DNA of 64,000 nt from Cedecea colo. GTDB taxonomy: Bacteria > Pseudomonadota > Gammaproteobacteria > Enterobacterales > Enterobacteriaceae. A model generated the notes under the pieces. That model did no database searches. It saw only the letters and a program-made list of their open reading frames with translations, and had not been told where the DNA came from. A program made the position numbers and the translations under genes. Shown in pieces: positions 19,875-30,219 of the stretch. The stretch spans positions 186,001-250,000 of the forward strand of contig NZ_SOYS01000001.1 in assembly GCF_011808225.1 (NCBI RefSeq). The letters run 5' to 3'. Every line of letters starts with the position of its first letter. Position 1 is the stretch's first letter.

Positions 19875-21176
19875 TCAGGCACGCTTAGCGCGGCGTTCAG
19901 CAATAAAGGAAACCAGGAATACGGCGCCAATCAGGTCAAAGAAGCCCATGGCGATAAATAGCGGGTTATAGCCAATTTTGTCGGCGGTAACGCCAATCAA
20001 CAGCGAGAAGAGGAAGCTGGCGATCCACGCCGCAGAGCCGCGCATGCCGTTGACCGTTGCCATCTGGCCCTTATCGAAAGAGTCGACGACCAGCGCGCTT
20101 AGCATGCAGGAGATAATCTGGTGCCCGAAGCCGCCCACGGAAATCAGCGCGATGGTGATATAAGGGTCTTTAGTGATAGCGACCAGCGCCAGGGAGATCA
20201 TCAGGAAAGCGCCGGTTACGGAGCTGGCGACGATAGAATTAGTGCGCGTGCAGCCGAACCAGCGGGTATAAACTTTTGTCAGATAGCCGCTCGCCACGCT
20301 GCCCAGATCGGCGGCGAGAAACGGCAGCCAGGCGAACATGGCTATCTGCTTCAGGTCCATACCGCGTTCGCTGGCAAGGTACAGCGGCACCCAGAAACTC
20401 AGCACGGCCCAGGCCGGCTCGGCCATAAACGCAGGGATAGCGATACCGTAAAAACGTTTATTTTTAGAAACGGTTTTCAGGGCGGTGAAGAACGGTAACC
20501 TCACGGCTGGCGGTTCGTTATCCTGCTTGATAAACGCCAGCTCGTCCTTGCTTAGGTTGGGATGCTGTTCAGGGTTATGGTAGAACAGCCACCACAGTAA
20601 GACCCACAGCAGCGCAAGCACGCCGGTAAACATAAAGGCGCCCTGCCAGCCAAAAGAGGCGTGAGCGAAATAAATAATGGGTGGCGCAAGCATCGCGCCA
20701 ATGGAGAAGCCAACGCCCGCCCAGCCTGCGGCAACAGGGCGTTCCTTTTTCGGGAACCATTCACCAATGGTTTTGGCGTTGGCAGGCGTTGCGGCAGCTT
20801 CCGCGCCGCCCATAAAGAAGCGCAGTATTGCCAGCTGTAGCCAGCTACCGGCGCCCGCATGCATGATGCAAACCACCGCCCAGACGCCTGCGCAAACCAG
20901 AAAGCCGAGCTTCAGGCCAATCACGTCGATAAGCCAGCCGCAAACAGGCTGGAAGAGGGTATAGGCCAGCTGAAAAGCACCGACTATCCAGGAATATTGT
21001 TCGGTGGTAATGCCAAGGGAAGTCTTCAGTTCAGGAGCAAGAATACCCAGCGAGTTACGCGTGATGTAGTTGACGGTAACGCCCAGTAAAAACAGTACCA
21101 GTACCCACCAACGTAAATTGCGGATAGTACGTTTAGCCTTTACCGTCGTTACATCCTGTTGTATGCCATGACTCAT
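19875..21176 (-). CDS. MFS sugar(acid) transporter, ExuT/ACS family
   Basis: A 433-residue inner-membrane symporter with 12 predicted helices. NYITRNSLGILAPELKTSLG at the first helix and the GWLIDVIGLKLGF and FFMGGAEAAATPANAKTIGEWFPKKER segments are typical of the anion:cation symporter (hexuronate/glucarate) family. The neighbouring GH31 enzyme suggests that the cargo is a glycoside or oligosaccharide rather than a free uronate; this is inference. ATG 21176 is preferred over the in-frame GTG at 21188 because GGAG precedes it by six bases. It is the first gene of a two-gene operon with the glycosidase. Confidence 0.85.
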   Translation of the reverse strand: MSHGIQQDVTTVKAKRTIRNLRWWVLVLFLLGVTVNYITRNSLGILAPELKTSLGITTEQYSWIVGAFQLAYTLFQPVCGWLIDVIGLKLGFLVCAGVWAVVCIMHAGAGSWLQLAILRFFMGGAEAAATPANAKTIGEWFPKKERPVAAGWAGVGFSIGAMLAPPIIYFAHASFGWQGAFMFTGVLALLWVLLWWLFYHNPEQHPNLSKDELAFIKQDNEPPAVRLPFFTALKTVSKNKRFYGIAIPAFMAEPAWAVLSFWVPLYLASERGMDLKQIAMFAWLPFLAADLGSVASGYLTKVYTRWFGCTRTNSIVASSVTGAFLMISLALVAITKDPYITIALISVGGFGHQIISCMLSALVVDSFDKGQMATVNGMRGSAAWIASFLFSLLIGVTADKIGYNPLFIAMGFFDLIGAVFLVSFIAERRAKRA

Positions 21177-21427
21177 GATGTTCTCCACGTAGCAGAGCGT
21201 CTGTCGGAATTGGTATAACAGCCTTCTGGCCGTAATAAATTAATAACGCATTGATTAATATTGTTTTTAAATGCTATTTGCGAAATCGACGCGAGAAAAG
21301 CTGTTCGACAAATTGAGCCTAAATCAGTTATAAAAAGGTCAACAGCAGATTTGATGCAATAATTTTCATGAAGGCGCTGTCAGCCGGTCAGAATCAGCCA
21401 AATTATCAGTGAATCAGCTAATCTCTG

Positions 21428-21451
21428 GCCGGTGAAAATTTTTTCATCGGC
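21428..21451 (+). promoter_or_regulatory. Palindromic candidate operator upstream of the LacI-type regulator
   Basis: A 24-base palindrome, GCCGGTGAAAA paired with TTTTCATCGGC (one mismatch), lies 22 bases before the regulator start in the 296-base divergent gap. No T tract follows beyond the palindrome itself, and it sits where an autoregulatory operator would be. It could alternatively be a leader hairpin. No CRP site of good quality is evident in the gap. Confidence 0.45.
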
Positions 21452-21472
21452 AAAATGGGCGCAGATCACAGA

Positions 21473-22546
21473 ATGAGTAAAAAGCTAAAAATCGCCGAAA
21501 TTGCGGCGCAAACCGGGCTTTCGATCAGCACCGTTTCCCGCGTGCTGGCAGGCAAAGCCAACACCAGCGAAGCGGCAAAGCAGCAGGTATTGCACTGCGC
21601 GCAGCAAAACGGCGTGCTCAAAGGGCTGGCGGCGGGGAGATTACTGCTTAATAGCCTGGTGGTATTCGCGCCGCAGCGGGCGTTTGAAGAGCGGCTGGAT
21701 GTGTTCTATTACCGCGTGATTCAGGGCGTCAGCAAGGCGCTTAGCCCCCATGAAGTCCGGCTACGCTACTGCGCCCTCGAAGAGCATGACAGCGACGCCA
21801 ATCTGTTTCTGAGCAAAATGAACGAAGCGGAAACGGAAGCGGCGATCCTGCTGGGCATTGACGATCCGCATATTCACGATCTGGCTGCGGATCTCGCTAA
21901 ACCCTGCGTGCTGATCAACTGCCGCGATCGCAAAATGCGCCTGCCGGGCGTGGCACCCGACCACCAGCTAATCGGCGAGTTCGCGGCAAGCTACCTGTTC
22001 GAACAGGGGCATAAATCGGTGGTAAATTTACTTTGCCTGCGCCGCTACACCATGGAGCTGCGCCTGGCGGGCATACGCGATGCGTGGGAAGCGCACAACC
22101 TTCAGTTTGAGGATGGACGGCATTTGATGACGGCGCAAAGCTTCAGCGCCAAAGAAAGCGAGCAGATTATCGAAGATTTTCTCGCAGCCACGCCGCGGCA
22201 CATGCTGCCGACAGCGCTGCTGGTGGGCGGTGATTTTATGGCTGCGGGTGCGGTCAGCGCCCTGCAAAAGACGGGGCTGCGGGTACCCCATGATATTTCG
22301 GTAATGAGCATTGACGGTTTTAACCTTGCGGCGATTCACGACGTCCCGCTCACCTCGCTGCACGTACCACGCGATGAGCTGGGAGAGGAAGCCGTGCATA
22401 TTCTCCAGCAGCGGCTTATTCGTCCTGAGGCGCCCGTCGGGAATCTGCTGCTAAACGGTACGCTGGCGGTGCGGGAATCAGTGCGCCGTATACGCTCTGA
22501 CAAGAGTCATACGGCGGTAAAGAGCGACGGCCTTTACGACGAGTGA
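21473..22546 (+). CDS. LacI-family transcriptional regulator
   Basis: A 357-residue repressor, presumably of the divergent MFS-GH31 operon. The helix-turn-helix is residues 4-25 (LKIAEIAAQTGLSISTVSRV), followed by a hinge and a periplasmic-binding-protein-like effector domain (about 60-330) with ALLVGGDFMAAGAVSALQ and DISVMSIDGFNLA motifs. The hinge segment reads GVLKGLAAGRLLLNS and lacks the common YxPN motif. ATG 21473 gives the normal N-terminus. Its end overlaps the convergent moeB end by 13 bases. Confidence 0.85.
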   Translation: MSKKLKIAEIAAQTGLSISTVSRVLAGKANTSEAAKQQVLHCAQQNGVLKGLAAGRLLLNSLVVFAPQRAFEERLDVFYYRVIQGVSKALSPHEVRLRYCALEEHDSDANLFLSKMNEAETEAAILLGIDDPHIHDLAADLAKPCVLINCRDRKMRLPGVAPDHQLIGEFAASYLFEQGHKSVVNLLCLRRYTMELRLAGIRDAWEAHNLQFEDGRHLMTAQSFSAKESEQIIEDFLAATPRHMLPTALLVGGDFMAAGAVSALQKTGLRVPHDISVMSIDGFNLAAIHDVPLTSLHVPRDELGEEAVHILQQRLIRPEAPVGNLLLNGTLAVRESVRRIRSDKSHTAVKSDGLYDE

Positions 22547-23295
22547 GTTCCGCATACCTCGCACTGCGCAAAACGCGTGAGCTTCATTTCGCGGAACTGG
22601 CAGGCCATGGCGTCGTACATAACGATTTTCCCGCTCGCGGGCGTACCGTAATGCGCCAGCAGTTTGATGGCCTCCATCGCCTGCAACGAACCTATTACGC
22701 CGACCAGCGGAGCCATCACGCCCGCTTCGACACAGGTCAGGGCGTTTTCCCCAAACAGGCGGCTCAGGCAGCGATAACAGGGTTCCCCTTCCTGATACGT
22801 GAAGACGCTGATTTGGCCCTCCATGCGAATTGCCGCCCCGCTGACCAGCGGTTTCTTCGCCTTAAAGCAGCACCGATTGAGCTGATTGCGGATGGTAACG
22901 TTATCGGTACAGTCCAGCACCAGATCGTGCGCCAGCACTGCTTGCGCAAGCTGCGGCTCATCCAGTAGCGCATCTATAACGGCGAGCGAAATGTGGGGAT
23001 TGATGACGGCCAGCGCATCCCGTGCGGAAGCCACTTTCGGCTGCCCGATAGCCGCGTCGCGATGCAGCGTCTGGCGTTGCAGGTTAGATAGCGCAACGGT
23101 ATCGAAATCCAGCAGCGTGAGGTGCCCCACGCCCGCTGCGGCAAGATACTGCGCGGCGGCGCAGCCGAGGCCGCCAAGCCCGACAACCAGCACACGCGCG
23201 GCTTTCAACGCTTCCTGCCCGTCGAAATCAAAACCGCGCAGGATAATCTGGCGGTTGTAGCGCAGCATTTCTGTATCGCTCAGCTCGGCTGTCAT
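22534..23295 (-). CDS. moeB: Molybdopterin-synthase adenylyltransferase MoeB
   Basis: E1-like enzyme that adenylates the C-terminus of MoaD so that it can be sulfurated for molybdopterin synthesis. The 253 residues show the nucleotide fold GLGGLGCAAAQYLAAAGVG, the LLDFDTVALSNLQRQ motif and DCTDN. Zinc cysteine pairs are CYRC and CEVC near the C-terminus. ATG 23295 is one base from the moeA stop, giving a tight moeA-moeB operon; the reading frame extends further upstream only inside moeA. Confidence 0.95.
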   Translation of the reverse strand: MTAELSDTEMLRYNRQIILRGFDFDGQEALKAARVLVVGLGGLGCAAAQYLAAAGVGHLTLLDFDTVALSNLQRQTLHRDAAIGQPKVASARDALAVINPHISLAVIDALLDEPQLAQAVLAHDLVLDCTDNVTIRNQLNRCCFKAKKPLVSGAAIRMEGQISVFTYQEGEPCYRCLSRLFGENALTCVEAGVMAPLVGVIGSLQAMEAIKLLAHYGTPASGKIVMYDAMACQFREMKLTRFAQCEVCGTHSS

Positions 23296-23296
23296 C

Positions 23297-24529
23297 TTAG
23301 CCTCCAAACAGCATATTAAACGGCTCGATCTCGACCCATTCGCCCGCTTCAACGTTGCCGCGTTCGCGCTCCAGCACGATAAAGCAGTTGGCCTGGCTGA
23401 ACGAGCTGAAAATATGCGAACCCTGGTGCCCGGTGCTGAGCACCTCAAGCTGGCCGTCTTCAGCGGTGCGCATAATGCCGCGCTGGAAATCCAGGCGCCC
23501 CGGCGATTTTTTGAGCCTGCCGACCGTGCGTGCACGCTGGCGTGGCGGCAGCACGTTACCCTGCTGACCGTTCAGCCTGGCCAGCAACGGCTGCACGAGC
23601 TGATAGAAGGTTAGCGCCGCCGACACCGGATTACCCGGCAGGCCGCAGAACCAGCTATTTTGCAGGCGACCAAAAGCGAACGGTTTACCAGGCTTGATGG
23701 CCAGCTTCCAGAAGCCGACTTCTCCCAGCTCTTCGAGAAGCTGTTTGGTGTAATCCGCTTCGCCCACGGAAACGCCGCCGCTGCTGATCACCACATCCGC
23801 CTGACTGTCTGCCTCGATAAAGGCGGCGCGCAGGGCTTCCGGGTCGTCTTTGATAATGCCTAAGTCGATAACCTCGCAGCCGAGCTGGTCGAGCATCAGA
23901 TGAACCGCGAGACGGTTGGTGTCGTAGATTTGCCCGTCGCCCAGCGGCTGGCCCGGCAACCGAAGCTCATCGCCCGTTGAGAATACGGCGGTGCGCAGTT
24001 TGCGCTGCACCGCGACTTCAGCAATACCCAACGAGGCGATAAGCGGCAGCTCGGCGGCGGATAATTTTTTACCCGCGGGCAGCACGCTGGCGCCGCTGCG
24101 GATATCCTCCCCGCGCAGGCGGATGTTCTGGCCCTTTTTCACCGACGCATTAAAACGCACGCCGCTTTCGGTCACTTCCGTCTCTTCCTGCATAACGACA
24201 GCTTCAGCGCCCGCCGGTAAGGGAGCGCCGGTCATAATTCTTATGCAGGTCCCCGCTGGCCATTCGTCGCTAAACGGCTGCCCGGCAAAAGCCTTCCCCG
24301 CAACGGGCAGAGCGCCGCCCGCGGCAATATCGGCCATGCGCACGGCGTAACCGTCCATGGCTGAGTTATCAAAGCCAGGCACATCAATCGGGGAAGTGAC
24401 AGGGTTGGCGGTAATGCGCCCGGCGGCCTGTAATAGCGGGACAGTCTGCGCTTCGGTGACGGGAACAATGCGTGAAAGCATCTGTTCCAGAGCGGTTGCA
24501 AGGGGGATCAGCCCGGCGGTAAATTCCAT
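23297..24529 (-). CDS. moeA: Molybdopterin molybdenumtransferase MoeA
   Basis: Inserts molybdate into adenylated molybdopterin. The 410 residues show the MoeA domains in order: N-terminal [23 protein letters not shown], the GEPH/MoCF segment with [12 protein letters not shown] and [19 protein letters not shown], and the C-terminal beta domain ending in [12 protein letters not shown] 24529 is preceded by AGGAG and gives the E. coli-like start (MEFTAGL). An upstream in-frame codon at 24565 is unlikely. First gene of moeAB, divergent from iaaA. Confidence 0.95.
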   Translation of the reverse strand: MEFTAGLIPLATALEQMLSRIVPVTEAQTVPLLQAAGRITANPVTSPIDVPGFDNSAMDGYAVRMADIAAGGALPVAGKAFAGQPFSDEWPAGTCIRIMTGAPLPAGAEAVVMQEETEVTESGVRFNASVKKGQNIRLRGEDIRSGASVLPAGKKLSAAELPLIASLGIAEVAVQRKLRTAVFSTGDELRLPGQPLGDGQIYDTNRLAVHLMLDQLGCEVIDLGIIKDDPEALRAAFIEADSQADVVISSGGVSVGEADYTKQLLEELGEVGFWKLAIKPGKPFAFGRLQNSWFCGLPGNPVSAALTFYQLVQPLLARLNGQQGNVLPPRQRARTVGRLKKSPGRLDFQRGIMRTAEDGQLEVLSTGHQGSHIFSSFSQANCFIVLERERGNVEAGEWVEIEPFNMLFGG

Positions 24530-24742
24530 GTAAAACTCCTGCGGCGGGGGCAAAGTAAGGGGCATAGTATGGCAGATAAAGCCCCGTCACTGAATGTTCC
24601 ATTAGGGGTAAGGCGCATAGTCAATTTCCTTTACAACACATTTACATCTTTCTATATTCAAAAATTGAATTAGTTAACGGTAACGATTCTGATATTTATA
24701 GAAAAAGTTGCCGGATGATAATCAGGACAAGGCCATGTTGTT

Positions 24743-25696
24743 ATGAACAAAGCGGTAATTGCGATTCACGGTGGAGCGGGCGCCATCACTCGCGCGCGGT
24801 TAAGCGCTGAGAAGGAGCAGCTTTATATTCAGGCGTTGTCAGAAATTGTTGAAGCCGGACAGGCTATTCTGGCAGCGGGCGGTAGCGCGCTGGATGCGGT
24901 GACCGAAGCCGTGCGCATGCTTGAAGAGTGCCCGTTGTTTAACGCCGGGATTGGCTCCGTCTTTACCCATGCGGGTACACATGAACTCGATGCCTGCATT
25001 ATGGACGGCAATACGCTGGATGCCGGGGCCGTTGCGGGCGTCAGCCATATCCGCAATCCGATTATCGCTGCGCGAAAGGTGCTGGAATACAGCCCGCATG
25101 TGTTACTGATAGCTGAGGGCGCCGAGGCATTTGCGCAGGCGCAGGGGCTTGAGCCCGTTTCGCCTGAAATTTTCTCTACGCCGGAACGCCGGGAACAGCT
25201 AGCGCACGCGCAGCTTACTCACAAAACCGTGCTGGACCATGACGGCGATGAGCCAATAGATCCAGACACTAAATTTGGTACCGTCGGCGCCGTGGCGCGC
25301 GACCAATCTGGCAATCTCGCGGCGGCGACCTCAACCGGCGGCATGACAAATAAAATGCCCGGTCGGGTAGGGGATTCGCCCCTCGTCGGCGCGGGTTGCT
25401 ATGCCAATAACGCAAACGTTGCCGTCTCCTGCACCGGCACGGGCGAAGTCTTTATACGCACCCTGGCCGCTTATGATATTGCCGCCTTAATGGAGTACGG
25501 CGGCCTGAGCCTGCATCAGGCGACGGAACGCGTAGTGATGGAAAAACTGCCCGCGCTTGAGGGCAGCGGCGGCGTTATCGCCATCGACAGCGAAGGCAAC
25601 GTGGCGCTGCCATTTAACAGTGAGGGGATGTATCGCGGCTATGGTTATGTCGGCGATGCGCCCAGCGTAGGAATTTATCGCGACCAGGAGCGTTGA
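24743..25696 (+). CDS. iaaA: Isoaspartyl peptidase / L-asparaginase IaaA
   Basis: N-terminal nucleophile hydrolase that removes isoaspartyl residues from peptides and hydrolyses asparagine. The 317-residue precursor self-cleaves before Thr180 ([11 protein letters not shown]), the new N-terminal nucleophile. [18 protein letters not shown] and CTGTGE contain the substrate-binding residues. No signal peptide is present. The stop overlaps the gsiA start by one base (TGATG), matching the E. coli iaaA-gsiABCD operon, in which amino acids from imported glutathione peptides are recycled. Confidence 0.95.
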   Translation: MNKAVIAIHGGAGAITRARLSAEKEQLYIQALSEIVEAGQAILAAGGSALDAVTEAVRMLEECPLFNAGIGSVFTHAGTHELDACIMDGNTLDAGAVAGVSHIRNPIIAARKVLEYSPHVLLIAEGAEAFAQAQGLEPVSPEIFSTPERREQLAHAQLTHKTVLDHDGDEPIDPDTKFGTVGAVARDQSGNLAAATSTGGMTNKMPGRVGDSPLVGAGCYANNANVAVSCTGTGEVFIRTLAAYDIAALMEYGGLSLHQATERVVMEKLPALEGSGGVIAIDSEGNVALPFNSEGMYRGYGYVGDAPSVGIYRDQER

Positions 25697-27570
25697 TGCC
25701 GCACAGTGATGAACTGCCAGAAGACCGGGTGCTCAGCGTTAAAGACCTGAACATTCGTTTTCGTCAGGAAAAAGCGTACAGCGAAGCGGTGCGCCACCTT
25801 TCGTTCGATCTCAAACGCGGTGAAACGCTGGCGATTGTCGGCGAGTCTGGCTCAGGTAAGTCCGTTACCGCGCTGGCGCTAATGCGCCTGCTGGAACAGT
25901 CCGGCGGCCTGGTTGATGGTGAAAAAATTCTGCTACGTCGCCGCAATAAGCAGGTTATCGAACCCTATAAATTAAGTTCCTCGCAGATGCGCAACGTGCG
26001 CGGCGCGGATATCGCGATGATTTTTCAGGAGCCGATGACCTCGCTTAATCCCGTCTTCCCGGTGGGCGAGCAAATTGCAGAATCCATTCGTTTACATCAG
26101 GGCCTTGACAGCAAGGCGGCGATGCTTGAAGCGCAGCGCATGCTTGAACGCGTGCGCATTCCCGAAGCGAAGGCCATTCTGGGCAACTATCCGCACCAGC
26201 TTTCTGGCGGTATGCGCCAGCGCGTCATGATTGCGATGGCGCTCTCCTGCCGTCCGGCGGTACTGATTGCCGACGAACCTACCACGGCGCTGGATGTCAC
26301 CATTCAGGCGCAAATCCTTCAGCTTATCCGCGTCCTGCAGGACGAAATGGAAATGGGCGTCATCTTTATTACGCACGATATGGGCGTAGTGGCGGACATA
26401 GCGGATCGGGTGCTGGTGATGTACCGCGGCGAAGCGGTGGAAACCGGTAGCGTGGAACAGATTTTTCGCGCGCCTGCTCATCCTTATACCAAAGCGCTGC
26501 TGGCCGCGGTGCCGCGTCTGGGCTCGATGAGCGGTTCAGACCTGCCGCGTAAATTTCCGCTGGTCGATCCGAACGATCCCGATAAACACGAGCCGGAAAT
26601 CGAGCAAGATACCATCCCGCAAGGCGCAACGCCGGTTTTACAGGTGCGTGATTTAGTAACCCGGTTCGCCATTCGCAGCGGCATTTTCAACCGCGTCACT
26701 AAACAGGTTCACGCGGTAGAGAAGGTGAGTTTTGATTTGTGGCCCGGTGAAACGCTTGGCCTGGTTGGCGAATCCGGCAGCGGTAAATCAACCACCGGGC
26801 GTTCGCTGCTGCGGCTGGTGGAAACCCAGGGCGGCAGCATTAACTTTAACGGCCAGCGTATCGACAATCTGCCGAATGCGCAGATGCAGCATGTGCGCAA
26901 AGATATCCAGTTTATCTTCCAGGACCCTTATGCTTCGCTGGACCCGCGTCTGACGGTCGGCTATTCGATTATGGAGCCGCTGCTGGTGCATAGCATGATG
27001 CCAAAAGCGCAGGCGCAACAACGCGTTGCGTGGCTGCTGGAGCGTGTGGGCCTGCTGCCGGAACACGCCTGGCGCTATCCACACGAGTTTTCCGGCGGCC
27101 AGCGTCAGCGTATCTGCATCGCCCGCGCGCTGGCGCTAAATCCGAAGGTGGTGATTGCCGATGAGTCCGTCTCCGCGCTGGACGTTTCCATTCGCGCGCA
27201 AATCATCAACTTGCTGCTCGATTTACAGCGCGAGTTTGGTATCGCATTTTTGTTTATTTCTCACGATATGGCGGTTGTGGAAAGGATCAGCCATCGCGTG
27301 GCGGTGATGTATCTGGGGCAGATTGTCGAAATCGGCCCGCGCCGTGCGGTATTTGAAAATCCACAGCATCCCTATACCCGTAAGCTAATGGCCGCCGTTC
27401 CGGTTGCCGATCCGGCGCACCGTCGCCCGCACCCCGTTTTACTTTCTGATGAGATCCCAGGCGCCACGCGCAGGCTTGGGGATGAACCGCAAGTTGCTCC
27501 GCTGGTGGCCGTTGGCCCCGGGCACTTCGTTGCCCGACACCCGATCGGAAGCCATGAAAACCGTATTTAG
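25696..27570 (+). CDS. gsiA: Glutathione ABC importer ATPase GsiA
   Basis: Energises glutathione uptake with GsiBCD. The 624-residue protein is a fusion of two oligopeptide-type (DppD/DppF-like) ATPase domains. Domain 1 has [18 protein letters not shown] and [13 protein letters not shown]. Domain 2 has [18 protein letters not shown] and [13 protein letters not shown]; the Walker B aspartate-glutamate pair is intact in both. ATG 25696 has AGGAG five bases upstream and overlaps the iaaA stop by one base. gsiB starts 26 bases after the stop. Confidence 0.95.
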   Translation: MPHSDELPEDRVLSVKDLNIRFRQEKAYSEAVRHLSFDLKRGETLAIVGESGSGKSVTALALMRLLEQSGGLVDGEKILLRRRNKQVIEPYKLSSSQMRNVRGADIAMIFQEPMTSLNPVFPVGEQIAESIRLHQGLDSKAAMLEAQRMLERVRIPEAKAILGNYPHQLSGGMRQRVMIAMALSCRPAVLIADEPTTALDVTIQAQILQLIRVLQDEMEMGVIFITHDMGVVADIADRVLVMYRGEAVETGSVEQIFRAPAHPYTKALLAAVPRLGSMSGSDLPRKFPLVDPNDPDKHEPEIEQDTIPQGATPVLQVRDLVTRFAIRSGIFNRVTKQVHAVEKVSFDLWPGETLGLVGESGSGKSTTGRSLLRLVETQGGSINFNGQRIDNLPNAQMQHVRKDIQFIFQDPYASLDPRLTVGYSIMEPLLVHSMMPKAQAQQRVAWLLERVGLLPEHAWRYPHEFSGGQRQRICIARALALNPKVVIADESVSALDVSIRAQIINLLLDLQREFGIAFLFISHDMAVVERISHRVAVMYLGQIVEIGPRRAVFENPQHPYTRKLMAAVPVADPAHRRPHPVLLSDEIPGATRRLGDEPQVAPLVAVGPGHFVARHPIGSHENRI

Positions 27571-27596
27571 GCAGGGATAATCAGGAGAATAGCAAT

Positions 27597-29132
27597 ATGA
27601 CAAATAACACTAAAAAATGGCTGGTTGCGGCAGGCCTCGCATCTTCCGTACTCGCCGCACCGGCCTTTGCTGCCAAAGATGTCGTGGTGGCCGTGGCTTC
27701 CAACTTCACTACGCTCGACCCGTACGACGCCAACGACACGCTCTCGCAGGCGGTGGCAAAATCGTTTTACCAGGGGCTGTTTGGCCTTGATAAGGACATG
27801 AAGCTGCAAAACGTGCTGGCGGAAAGCTATACCGTCTCCGACGACGGCCTGGTCTACACCATCAAACTGCGTCCGGGCGTAAAATTCCAGGACGGTACGG
27901 ATTTCAATGCCGAAGCGGTGAAGGTCAACCTCGACCGCGCCAGCAACCCGGATAACCATCTCAAACGCTATAACCTCTACAAGGCGATTGCCAAAACCGA
28001 AGCGGTGGATGCAACTACCGTGAAAATCACCCTCAAACAGCCGTTCTCGGCGTTTATTAATATTCTCGCCCACCCGGCAACGGCGATGATTTCCCCGGCC
28101 GCGCTGCAAAAATATGGCAAGGATATAGGCTTCCATCCGGTCGGCACCGGCCCGTATCAGCTTGATACCTGGAACCAGACGGATTTTGTGAAGGTGAAGA
28201 AATTCGCCGGCTACTGGAAACAGGGGCTGCCAAAACTGGATACCATCACCTGGCGCCCGGTTGTGGATAACAATACCCGCGCGGCAATGCTGCAAACCGG
28301 CGAAGCGCAGTTCGCGTTCCCTATTCCTTACGAGCAGGCGGGTCGGCTTGAGAAAAACGGCAAGCTGGAGCTGGTGGCCTCGCCATCCATCATGCAGCGC
28401 TACATCAGCATGAACGTCACGCAGAAACCGCTCGACAATCCAAAAGTGCGCGAAGCGATTAACTATGCCATCAACCGTCAGGCGCTGGTGAAAGTGGCGT
28501 TCGCCGGTTATGCGACTCCGGCGGAGGGCGTTGTGCCACCGTCTATCGACTTCGCGCAGAAATATAAGCCGTGGCCGTACGATCCGGCTAAAGCACGCGA
28601 ATTACTGAAAGAGGCTGGTTTCCCGAACGGCTTTGAAACCACGCTCTGGTCGTCGCATAACCACAGCACCGCGCAAAAGGTCCTGCAATTCACCCAGCAG
28701 CAGCTGGCGCAGGTAGGCATCAAGGTAAAAGTGACGGCGATGGACGCCGGGCAGCGTGCTGCGGAAGTGGAAGGCAAAGGGCAGGCGGAAAGCGGCGTGA
28801 GAATGTTCTACACCGGCTGGTCTGCCTCTACGGGCGAAGCTGACTGGGCGCTGTCGCCGCTGTTTGCTTCCCAGAACTGGCCGCCAACGCTGTTTAATAC
28901 CGCGTTTTACAGCAATCCGCAGGTGGATAAAGACCTGAGCGAAGCGCTGAAAACCACTAACCGCGATGAAAAAGCGAAGCTTTATAAAGACGCGCAGGAC
29001 ATTATCTGGCAAGAGTCTCCGTGGGTGCCGCTGGTGGTGGAAAAACTGGTCTCAGCGCACAGCAAAAATCTGACCGGCTTCTATGTGATGCCGGATACCG
29101 GCTTTAGTTTTGATGACGCGGATTTGAAGTAA
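27597..29132 (+). CDS. gsiB: Glutathione-binding periplasmic protein GsiB
   Basis: Solute-binding protein (SBP_bac_5, oligopeptide/nickel family) that delivers glutathione to GsiCD. The 511 residues start with a Sec signal peptide ([20 protein letters not shown], cleavage after AFA) and the mature protein begins [19 protein letters not shown], the family N-terminal motif. [23 protein letters not shown] is the typical family signature. AGGAG lies upstream of the ATG. A dispersed repeat separates it from gsiC. Confidence 0.95.
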   Translation: MTNNTKKWLVAAGLASSVLAAPAFAAKDVVVAVASNFTTLDPYDANDTLSQAVAKSFYQGLFGLDKDMKLQNVLAESYTVSDDGLVYTIKLRPGVKFQDGTDFNAEAVKVNLDRASNPDNHLKRYNLYKAIAKTEAVDATTVKITLKQPFSAFINILAHPATAMISPAALQKYGKDIGFHPVGTGPYQLDTWNQTDFVKVKKFAGYWKQGLPKLDTITWRPVVDNNTRAAMLQTGEAQFAFPIPYEQAGRLEKNGKLELVASPSIMQRYISMNVTQKPLDNPKVREAINYAINRQALVKVAFAGYATPAEGVVPPSIDFAQKYKPWPYDPAKARELLKEAGFPNGFETTLWSSHNHSTAQKVLQFTQQQLAQVGIKVKVTAMDAGQRAAEVEGKGQAESGVRMFYTGWSASTGEADWALSPLFASQNWPPTLFNTAFYSNPQVDKDLSEALKTTNRDEKAKLYKDAQDIIWQESPWVPLVVEKLVSAHSKNLTGFYVMPDTGFSFDDADLK

Positions 29133-29143
29133 GGTGGTGGATT

Positions 29144-29281
29144 TTACCCTCATCCCGGCCCTCTTCCTGAAAGGGAGAGGGAGAAAACCCGTCTCGATCC
29201 AGCTCCCACTTCCCTTTGGGGAAAGCGTTATTTTCTGTTTGTTCCCTCTCTCCTTTGGGGAGAGGATTAGGGTGAGGGGAA
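29144..29281. repeat. MITE-like enterobacterial palindromic repeat, copy 2, inside the gsi operon
   Basis: Begins TACCCTCATCCC and ends GGTGAGGGGA, the same inverted termini as 11262-11399, with internal CCCTCTTCC...GGGAGAGGG and CCCTCTCTCC...GGGGAGAGG arms. It occupies nearly the whole gap between gsiB and gsiC, so the transcript must carry its secondary structure. It may lower gsiCD expression relative to gsiB. Confidence 0.75.
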
Positions 29282-29296
29282 ACGTAAAGGGCGACC

Positions 29297-30217
29297 ATGT
29301 TTAACTATTTCCTTAAACGCCTGCTGGGCCTTATTCCAACGCTGCTCATCGTGGCGGTGCTGGTATTCCTGTTCGTCCATCTGCTGCCGGGCGATCCCGC
29401 ACGCCTTATTGCCGGGCCGGAAGCGGACGCCCAGGTTATTGAGATGGTGCGCAAACAGTTAGGGCTGGATTTACCGCTCTGGCAGCAGTTCTGGCACTTT
29501 ATTATCAACGTTGTGCAGGGCGATTTTGGCACCTCAATGGTATCGCGCCGTCCGGTTTCTGAAGAGATAGCCAGCCGCTTTATGCCAACGCTATGGCTCA
29601 CCCTGACCAGCATGGGCTGGGCGGTAATTTTCGGTTTGTTTACCGGCATTGTCTCCGCCGTGTGGCGTAACCGCTGGCCGGACCGGATCGGCATGACGAT
29701 TGCCGTATCGGGGATTTCGTTTCCGGCGTTCGCGCTGGGCATGTTGCTGATGCAGGTGTTTTCCGTCGAGCTGGGCTGGTTGCCGACCGTCGGGGCCGAT
29801 AGCTGGCAGCACTACGTTTTACCCTCCATCACGTTAGGGGCTGCGGTGGCGGCCGTGATGGCCCGCTTTACCCGCGCGTCGTTTGTTGACGTGCTCCAGG
29901 AAGACTACATGCGTACCGCCCGCGCCAAAGGGGTGAGCGAGACGCTGATAGTAATTAAACACGGGCTGCGTAACGCTATGATCCCGGTCGTCACCATGAT
30001 GGGCCTGCAGTTTGGTTTCCTGCTCGGTGGTTCGATTGTGGTAGAGAAAGTCTTTAACTGGCCGGGGCTTGGCCGCCTGCTGGTGGATTCGGTCGAAATG
30101 CGTGATTATCCGGTAATTCAGGCGGAAGTGCTGCTTTTCTCGCTGGAATTTATTGTCATCAATCTGGTAGTGGATATGCTCTACGCGACCATTAACCCTG
30201 CAATCAGGTACAAGTAA
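29297..30217 (+). CDS. gsiC: Glutathione ABC importer permease GsiC
   Basis: DppB-type inner-membrane permease of 306 residues with about six helices. The first helix [20 protein letters not shown], the [10 protein letters not shown] motif and the coupling loop [14 protein letters not shown] followed by [17 protein letters not shown] are family hallmarks. It starts 15 bases after the repeat element. It pairs with GsiD, which follows two bases after the stop. Confidence 0.95.
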   Translation: MFNYFLKRLLGLIPTLLIVAVLVFLFVHLLPGDPARLIAGPEADAQVIEMVRKQLGLDLPLWQQFWHFIINVVQGDFGTSMVSRRPVSEEIASRFMPTLWLTLTSMGWAVIFGLFTGIVSAVWRNRWPDRIGMTIAVSGISFPAFALGMLLMQVFSVELGWLPTVGADSWQHYVLPSITLGAAVAAVMARFTRASFVDVLQEDYMRTARAKGVSETLIVIKHGLRNAMIPVVTMMGLQFGFLLGGSIVVEKVFNWPGLGRLLVDSVEMRDYPVIQAEVLLFSLEFIVINLVVDMLYATINPAIRYK

Positions 30218-30219
30218 GG

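Noticed and set aside
27567-28295. 242-codon minus-strand frame opposite gsiB
   Set aside because: Shadow of gsiB caused by codon bias; composition is His/Arg/Val-rich with no recognisable domain.
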